Below the pieces are notes generated by a model. That model was given only the letters and a program-made list of their open reading frames with translations. It did no database searches and had not been told where the DNA came from. From Pedobacter kyungheensis (GTDB lineage Bacteria; Bacteroidota; Bacteroidia; Sphingobacteriales; Sphingobacteriaceae): a DNA stretch of 64,000 bases. This document shows, one piece after another, positions 59,235-64,000 of this stretch. The stretch spans positions 62,001 through 126,000 of the forward strand of contig NZ_JSYN01000005.1 of NCBI RefSeq assembly GCF_000812965.1, given 5' to 3'. Every line of letters starts with the position of its first letter. The first letter of the stretch is position 1. The position numbers and the translations under genes were made by a program.

Positions 59235-60536
59235 ATGAGTAATATTATAGCCATCGTAGGCAGGCCAAACGTAGGCAAGAGCACCCTTTTTAACCGGTTA
59301 ACCGAAAGCCGTAAAGCCATTGTTGATGATATGAGCGGAGTAACCCGCGACAGGCATTACGGAGTGGGCGAGTGGACTGACAAACAGTTTACCGTAATTG
59401 ATACAGGTGGTTATGTAGCCAATTCGGAAGATGTTTACGAAGCGGCCATCCGCGAGCAGGTATTAATCGCCATCGAAGAAGCAAGTGTATTAATTTTCAT
59501 GGTGGATGTAACTACCGGCATTACCGATTTAGACGATGATATTGCGCAGGTGTTGCGCAGAAGCGATAAACCGGTTTTTGTTGCGGCCAATAAAGTAGAT
59601 AACACCGCGCTATACAACGAAATTCATACTTTTTATGGCTTTGGTTTAGGTGAAGTTTATCCACTGTCATCAATGACAGGTTCCGGAACCGGAGAGTTGC
59701 TGGATGAAATCATTAAAAAATTCGACGATACTCCGGAGGAAGAAAGCCTGTTGCCTAAAATTACCATTGCTGGTCGCCCGAATGTGGGTAAATCTTCTTT
59801 GGTTAATGCCTTAATCGGTAAAGAAAGAAATATTGTTACTGCTAATGCGGGTACCACGCGCGATTCCATTAAAATCCATTACAATCAGTTCGGGCATGAG
59901 TTTATGCTGATTGATACTGCCGGGTTGCGTAAAAAGACCAAGGTGAAAGAAAATCTTGAGTTTTATTCTGTAATGCGTACCATAAAAGCTTTGGAAGAAG
60001 CCGATGTGGTCGTATTGATGATTGATGCGCAGGAAGGTCTCGAGAGTCAGGATATCAATATTTTCCACCTGGCCGAAAAGAATAAAAAGGGTATTGTAAT
60101 TCTGGTTAATAAATGGGATTTGATTGAAAAGAATACCAAAACCATGAAAGCTTTCGAAGATGAGATTAAAGAGCGCATCCGTCCGTTTACTGACGTGCCT
60201 ATTATTTTTACTTCGGTATTGAATAAACAACGTATTTTTAAAGCTGTTGAGGCTGCTTTAGAAGTGTATACCAACAGGGGCAAAAAGATTCCTACTTCTA
60301 AGTTAAACGATGTTATGCTGCCTTTGATCGAGAATTACCCGCCACCGGCATTAAAAGGGAAGCACATCAAAATCAAATACATTACACAGATTAACGGAAC
60401 ATCGCCAATGTTTGCTTTCTTCTGTAATTTGCCACAATACATTAAAGATCCTTATAAACGTTTTATCGAAAATAAACTGAGAGAGAACTTCGATTTTTCG
60501 GGTGCGCCTATCCAGATTTTCTTCAGACAGAAGTAA
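59235..60536 (+). CDS. der: GTPase Der (EngA)
   Basis: 433 residues with two tandem G domains: [14 protein letters not shown] (G1), DTGGY, NKVD; then [18 protein letters not shown] (G1'), [20 protein letters not shown]-terminal KH-like domain includes [19 protein letters not shown]. Der acts in 50S ribosome assembly. Length matches the family. Confidence 0.97.
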   Translation: MSNIIAIVGRPNVGKSTLFNRLTESRKAIVDDMSGVTRDRHYGVGEWTDKQFTVIDTGGYVANSEDVYEAAIREQVLIAIEEASVLIFMVDVTTGITDLDDDIAQVLRRSDKPVFVAANKVDNTALYNEIHTFYGFGLGEVYPLSSMTGSGTGELLDEIIKKFDDTPEEESLLPKITIAGRPNVGKSSLVNALIGKERNIVTANAGTTRDSIKIHYNQFGHEFMLIDTAGLRKKTKVKENLEFYSVMRTIKALEEADVVVLMIDAQEGLESQDINIFHLAEKNKKGIVILVNKWDLIEKNTKTMKAFEDEIKERIRPFTDVPIIFTSVLNKQRIFKAVEAALEVYTNRGKKIPTSKLNDVMLPLIENYPPPALKGKHIKIKYITQINGTSPMFAFFCNLPQYIKDPYKRFIENKLRENFDFSGAPIQIFFRQK

Positions 60537-60588
60537 TTTAAGGTTAAAGGCGTAAGGTCTAAACATCAAAACCATAATATTTAAAACA

Positions 60589-60622
60589 GGGCTACATTCC
60601 ATAGTGAATTAGCCCTTTTTTT
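60589..60622 (+). terminator. Terminator of der
   Basis: GGGCTA (60589-60594) and TAGCCC (60610-60615), with inner pairing ATTC/GAAT, followed by T7. Confidence 0.85.
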
Positions 60623-60790
60623 ATTTTTGCTGTAGTGCATAATGCTGGACCGTGGTTATTTGCACCATATAAGTCATGTCAGAACATTTAAGCTTTTACG
60701 AATTTAGATGTCTTATATGGTTTAAAGATTTGGGGTGTTTTAAATCTGTGTTCATCATTTTTATCTGTGGTAAAAAACTACCTTTGTTGT

Positions 60791-61300
60791 ATGCAAATCG
60801 AAGTACTCAATAGCCAATCAACTGATATCGACATCATTTTCGGTTTTTACGATCTGGCCATTGCACACCAGAAGAAAGTTTTTAACAAGCATTGGCAGGG
60901 TTTTAGCCGCGAGCTTGTACAAACTGAAATTGCCGAAAATCGTCAGTATAAAATTTTGGTTAACGGCGAAGTAGCTTGTGTTTTTGCCGTAACCTTTAAT
61001 GATGCGCTGATTTGGGGCGACCGCGATCATGACTCGATTTATATTCACCGGATTGTAACCCATCCCGATTTCAGGGGCTATGCTTTTGTAAAAGAAATTA
61101 TTAAATGGGCCCGGCAATATTGTCTGGATAATGATTTAAAATATATCCGGATGGATACCTGGGCCGATAACGAAAAGCTTTTGGATTATTACACCAGCTG
61201 TGGTTTCGAATATGTAGGCGTGGTAACCATGCAAGAGACCGATGGCTTGCCTAAACATTACGAGGGAATTAGTCTAAGTTTATTTGAAATTGTGGTGTAA
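60791..61300 (+). CDS. GNAT-family N-acetyltransferase
   Basis: 169 residues from MQIEVLNSQSTDIDIIFGFY (ATG at 60791; an earlier start at 60767 is less likely because TACCTTTG at 60779-60786 looks like a -7 box). Motif A is IHRIVTHPDFRGYAFVKEII; the classic Q/R-x-x-G-x-G/A reads RGYAF here. Motif B is NEKLLDYYTSCGFEYVGV. The substrate is unknown. It ends one base before the stop of the convergent GNAT gene. Confidence 0.85.
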   Translation: MQIEVLNSQSTDIDIIFGFYDLAIAHQKKVFNKHWQGFSRELVQTEIAENRQYKILVNGEVACVFAVTFNDALIWGDRDHDSIYIHRIVTHPDFRGYAFVKEIIKWARQYCLDNDLKYIRMDTWADNEKLLDYYTSCGFEYVGVVTMQETDGLPKHYEGISLSLFEIVV

Positions 61301-61301
61301 G

Positions 61302-61808
61302 TTATTTCAATTCAATTTTCCAGCTTAACATGTCATCCACTTCGCCAATATGGATAAAACCGTTTTTTTCTAAGATAGAGTAAGAAGCTACATTGTCTTT
61401 GGTAGTAGCTGCAAAAACCGATCGTACTTTGGGCTGTTCTTTGGCCCATTGCAATATCCGGCCAACAGCTTCTGTCATAAAGCCCCGGCCTCTGAATTCT
61501 TCGTAAGTGCCGTATCCAATTTCAATTTCTCCATTTGGATCGGGCTCACCAACAAAACAAATATCGCCCACCATGCGGTTGTCAGGTTTAGAAACAATAG
61601 TCCAGAGGGTGTGGTAGAGGTAATCTTTGTCTTTATCGAAAACATTGGGTAAAATGGTTTGCTCTAAGGCTTCCTGCAGTTCGGGTGCAATGTTTTTTTT
61701 GGTGGGTAAGAGGTGAAATTCTTTTTCTAAAGAATGATCGTCTTTAATGTATTTTAATAGTTGGTTGTGTGTTAAGGGCTTTAAAATGAGGCGTGGCGTT
61801 TCTATCAT
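61302..61808 (-). CDS. RimJ/RimL-type GNAT acetyltransferase
   Basis: 168 residues. N-terminus MIETPRLILKPLTHNQL is typical of ribosomal-protein-type acetyltransferases. The core is IEIGYGTYEEFRGRGFMTEA with VGRILQWAKEQPKVRSVFAA and SYSILEKNGFIHIGEVDDML. The real substrate is unknown; the RimJ label is by similarity. Convergent with the previous gene. Confidence 0.9.
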   Translation of the reverse strand: MIETPRLILKPLTHNQLLKYIKDDHSLEKEFHLLPTKKNIAPELQEALEQTILPNVFDKDKDYLYHTLWTIVSKPDNRMVGDICFVGEPDPNGEIEIGYGTYEEFRGRGFMTEAVGRILQWAKEQPKVRSVFAATTKDNVASYSILEKNGFIHIGEVDDMLSWKIELK

Positions 61809-61881
61809 GTTTGAGCGGGATAATCGGGCCTAATATAATGTTTTGGCTATTAAAACCTGGCTTTTTGAGAACAAGCTTATG

Positions 61882-62478
61882 TTAATAAACTTTAATCACT
61901 TGACCTGTAACAATACCAAGCACACTTTTTTCAAAGGCTTTTACAACTTTATCCATCGTTACCGGTATTTCACCTGGAAAAGAATCGAAATAGGCCGGCG
62001 AATCTTCAACCACATTTGGACTAACTGCATTAATGCGTACACCGTTTTCGAGCTCGGGTGCTGCTGCAATTACAAATGAGTTTAAGCCACCATTTACAGC
62101 ACTTAGTGCCGAGCCGGCTGCTACAGGATGATCGGCCAGGATGCCAGATGTTAGCGTAAAAGAGCCTCCTTTATTAATGTAGTGCTGCCCGATGAGTACG
62201 AGATTAACCTGGCCCAGTAATTTATCGAGCAGACCTTTTTTAAACGTTTCGCCTGTCATTTCTTTAACGGGCGCAAAAGGGCCTTTACCACTGGTGCTAA
62301 TCAAGGCATCAAAAGGGCCTATTTTTTCGAACATGGCTTTAATCGATGCTTCACTCGTAATATCAACCTGTACATCGCCTTTGGTGTTGCCTACACGTAT
62401 TACTTTGTGCTTTTGGGCAAAAGCATCACTAACTTTTTTGCCCAGGGTTCCGGTTGCTCCTACAACAATAATATTCAT
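61882..62478 (-). CDS. Short-chain dehydrogenase-like protein lacking the Tyr-Lys pair
   Basis: 198 residues. Nucleotide loop VVGATGTLGKKVSDAF; the following GNTKGDVQVDITSEASIKAM and ISTSGKGPFAPVKEM. At the catalytic site, where classical SDRs read YxxxK, it has SGILADHPVAAGSALSAVNG, with no Tyr or Lys. It ends in RINAVSPNVVEDSPAYFDSF. This matches a short SDR subgroup with an altered active site. It may be a non-catalytic or different-chemistry member; function unknown. Confidence 0.85.
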   Translation of the reverse strand: MNIIVVGATGTLGKKVSDAFAQKHKVIRVGNTKGDVQVDITSEASIKAMFEKIGPFDALISTSGKGPFAPVKEMTGETFKKGLLDKLLGQVNLVLIGQHYINKGGSFTLTSGILADHPVAAGSALSAVNGGLNSFVIAAAPELENGVRINAVSPNVVEDSPAYFDSFPGEIPVTMDKVVKAFEKSVLGIVTGQVIKVY

Positions 62479-62556
62479 CTATTCCTGATATTTAAGTTTA
62501 ACTTATTGAGTATGGTTGTTAAACATAAAGATCAAACAAATGTTTTTGAAAAACAA

Positions 62557-63690
62557 TTAGTGTTGCAACACCATTTCTGCTTTTAAATCGGCTATAAAAA
62601 GATCAATATGTGTTTGATTAACATTGGGCATGCAAATGATGTGTGAATGGCCGTTTTCGGCGGCCAGCTGCCATTTCTTGCAGATAGCGACTGATGGAGC
62701 GGGGAAGTTAACGGTAATGGCATTGGTGTTGCGCCAGGCAGCTATTCCCATTTCTTTAAGTTTTAATTCGGCATAAGCGGCGGTTTCCAGGCTGTGCAGC
62801 GCACGTGCTTTTAAACCTGCTATTCCAAGTCGTTTAATGGTGTGCCACAAAAACAGTGGGCTATGTCCGTTCCTTGAGCCTGTAATCGTAGTATCTACAC
62901 TGCCAATATAGGCTACCGAACGCGCAATCCTGTCGCGGTTTGATTTTTTAGCAATCACTACGCCACAAGGCATTGGCGAACCGAAAAATTTATGGCCGCT
63001 AATGGCAATGCTATCTGCGCCATCTTCAAAATCAAATGCAGGGCGGGGCTCAATTAAAGCACTGTAAGTGCCTGAAAGTGCCGCGTCGGCATGAATGTAG
63101 TAATGCTGAATGGCTAGCTTTTTTAAAATCGCTTTAATTTTGGCAACATCATCCCGGGCCTCGGTCATGGTGGTGCCGATGTTGGCCATAATGATAACCG
63201 GCATGTGGCGGTTCATTCTGATCGTGTACTCCAAATCATCGTAATCAATTTCGCCATTTTCCTGCGTGCGGATAACAATATTTGACATGTTGAGCAAATG
63301 CAGGTTTTTCTGAACACTGTAATGGGTAGCTTCAGAGTAATAGACCATTCCTTTGGGATGAAGCTCGCGGGCCAGGTACAAGCCATATAAATTTCCTTCC
63401 GAGCCGCCATTGGTTACGTAGCCCCACCAGTTATCTTCAGGTGCCCGGAAAAGATTGGCAAAGAAAGCTACTACTTCCTTTTCCAGTTCGCGCGAACCCA
63501 CGCCATAAGTAGAAGTAACAAATGGATCGCCGAGGTTATTCATCGGGTATTTCAAAAAGTCAGTTAGCTCCTGATAATCGAAATCTTTAGCAACCGGATA
63601 GCCGAGGAACAAATCGGTTTGGTTCTTTACTTTTTCTAATAAATCGCTTAATGTATGTTGGTCTGTTGCTGATAAATTGCCTGATGTCAT
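62557..63690 (-). CDS. hdc: PLP-dependent group II decarboxylase, histidine decarboxylase type
   Basis: 377 residues. YVTNGGSEGNLYGLYLAREL and YYSEATHYSVQKNLHLL are typical of PLP-dependent histidine decarboxylases. The PLP Lys is Lys234 in SGHKFFGSPMPCG, preceded by HADAALSGTYS with Asp bonding the PLP ring nitrogen. It would make an amine from an L-amino acid, histidine being the best guess. Tyrosine or aspartate cannot be ruled out. The upstream AT-rich region carries its promoter; no transport gene is adjacent. Confidence 0.88.
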   Translation of the reverse strand: MTSGNLSATDQHTLSDLLEKVKNQTDLFLGYPVAKDFDYQELTDFLKYPMNNLGDPFVTSTYGVGSRELEKEVVAFFANLFRAPEDNWWGYVTNGGSEGNLYGLYLARELHPKGMVYYSEATHYSVQKNLHLLNMSNIVIRTQENGEIDYDDLEYTIRMNRHMPVIIMANIGTTMTEARDDVAKIKAILKKLAIQHYYIHADAALSGTYSALIEPRPAFDFEDGADSIAISGHKFFGSPMPCGVVIAKKSNRDRIARSVAYIGSVDTTITGSRNGHSPLFLWHTIKRLGIAGLKARALHSLETAAYAELKLKEMGIAAWRNTNAITVNFPAPSVAICKKWQLAAENGHSHIICMPNVNQTHIDLFIADLKAEMVLQH

Positions 63691-63843
63691 AACTGATTAG
63701 ATATGTGGGCAAAATTATATAAATAGAAATATAATATCGCTATTTTGATTTAAATAAGAATATTATATTGTATTTGTTGTGTGATTTAAAATTATAGCTC
63801 TTTTTGGATTGATCGGAGAGGTTTGCTAAAAAATAAAATATGG

Positions 63844-64000
63844 CTATTGCAGGTTGGCTAGTGCCTGCCTTACCGCATTGTCGGTTTGGTTAGCGGCTTT
63901 ATAGTAACCTACATCTCCCAAATAATAACGGCAAAGCAATGCTTTCAGGTCGTTTTGGATTATAGTTTTAGCATTATATAGTTGAAAACGATCAATCGGC
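63844..64000 (-). CDS. C-terminal end of a gene running off the window, possibly an S41 peptidase
   Basis: 51 in-frame codons run from the window edge to the TAG at 63844: IDRFQLYNAKTIIQNDLKAL, LCRYYLGDVGYYKAANQTDN, AVRQALANLQ. The pattern L-K-A-L/Y-x-x-R-x-L/Y and Y-Y-x-x-x-N-x-x-D resembles the tail of some S41 C-terminal-processing peptidases in this phylum. The evidence is a short segment only. The 153 bases between its stop and the decarboxylase start hold no gene. Confidence 0.55.
   Translation of the reverse strand, partial: PIDRFQLYNAKTIIQNDLKALLCRYYLGDVGYYKAANQTDNAVRQALANLQ

Overview
The window is chromosomal DNA from a member of the Bacteroidota, most likely a Pedobacter-like Sphingobacteriaceae. 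The evidence is the roughly 40% GC composition, TonB-dependent receptors with carboxypeptidase-like N-terminal domains, a SusC/SusD pair under an ECF sigma/FecR switch, type IX secretion tails (one type A, one type B), and promoters that fit the Bacteroidota pattern TTTG-N19/20-TAnnTTTG. The lineage is inferred; no rRNA is present.

Layout. 1-4.3 kb: two related outer-membrane TonB receptors on the minus strand, one cut by the window edge. 4.5-13.1 kb: mostly housekeeping and stress genes (2-hydroxyacid dehydrogenase, OsmC, M1 aminopeptidase, greA, HIT hydrolase, a repeat lipoprotein, an ECF sigma factor with its membrane partner, pirin). 13.5-16.6 kb: an ArsR/old-yellow-enzyme operon with a dyad operator, a histone-H1-like gene, and a divergent HxlR/DoxX pair. 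16.7-34.9 kb: a mixed region with a sulfatase, SDR, AraC regulator, T9SS type B protein, beta-helical lipoprotein, CDGSH protein, acetyltransferases, hydrolases, thioredoxin-like lipoprotein, PAS-LuxR regulator and flavin reductase.

35.1-44.4 kb is a compact polysaccharide utilization locus: ECF sigma, FecR, SusC with an STN signalling domain, SusD, and a GH89 alpha-N-acetylglucosaminidase. The likely flow is that glycan is bound by SusD/SusC at the surface, the STN domain signals to FecR, FecR releases the sigma factor, and GH89 removes terminal alpha-GlcNAc. A truncated sigma-factor remnant follows it. 44.8-46.9 kb: a small Hc1-like histone gene, a Crp-like regulator and a D-lactate-type dehydrogenase.

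47.1-57.6 kb is the most unusual region. Two copies of a tRNA-Glu/initiator-tRNA-Met pair, each followed by a terminator and then a near-identical inverted repeat, bracket about 10 kb. This holds a broken tyrosine recombinase, a 2104-residue T9SS surface protein translationally coupled to a lipoprotein, and a frameshifted lipoprotein. It looks like a decayed integrative element or an island at a tRNA duplication. 57.6-64 kb returns to core genes: era, a thioredoxin-like protein, der, acetyltransferases, an SDR, a PLP-dependent histidine-type decarboxylase, and the edge of a further gene.

The most interesting non-coding signals are an exact 20-base sequence preceding hairpins in two 3' flanks (15.1 kb and 45.8 kb), a 12-base-arm dyad touching the osmC start codon, a dyad just upstream of arsR, and a promoter-hairpin-U-tract leader before greA. 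Several genes are absent from a simple ATG/length-limited ORF list: the TTG-started receptor at the left edge, a 58-residue basic protein at 18.5 kb, and the 59-residue Hc1-like protein at 44.9 kb.
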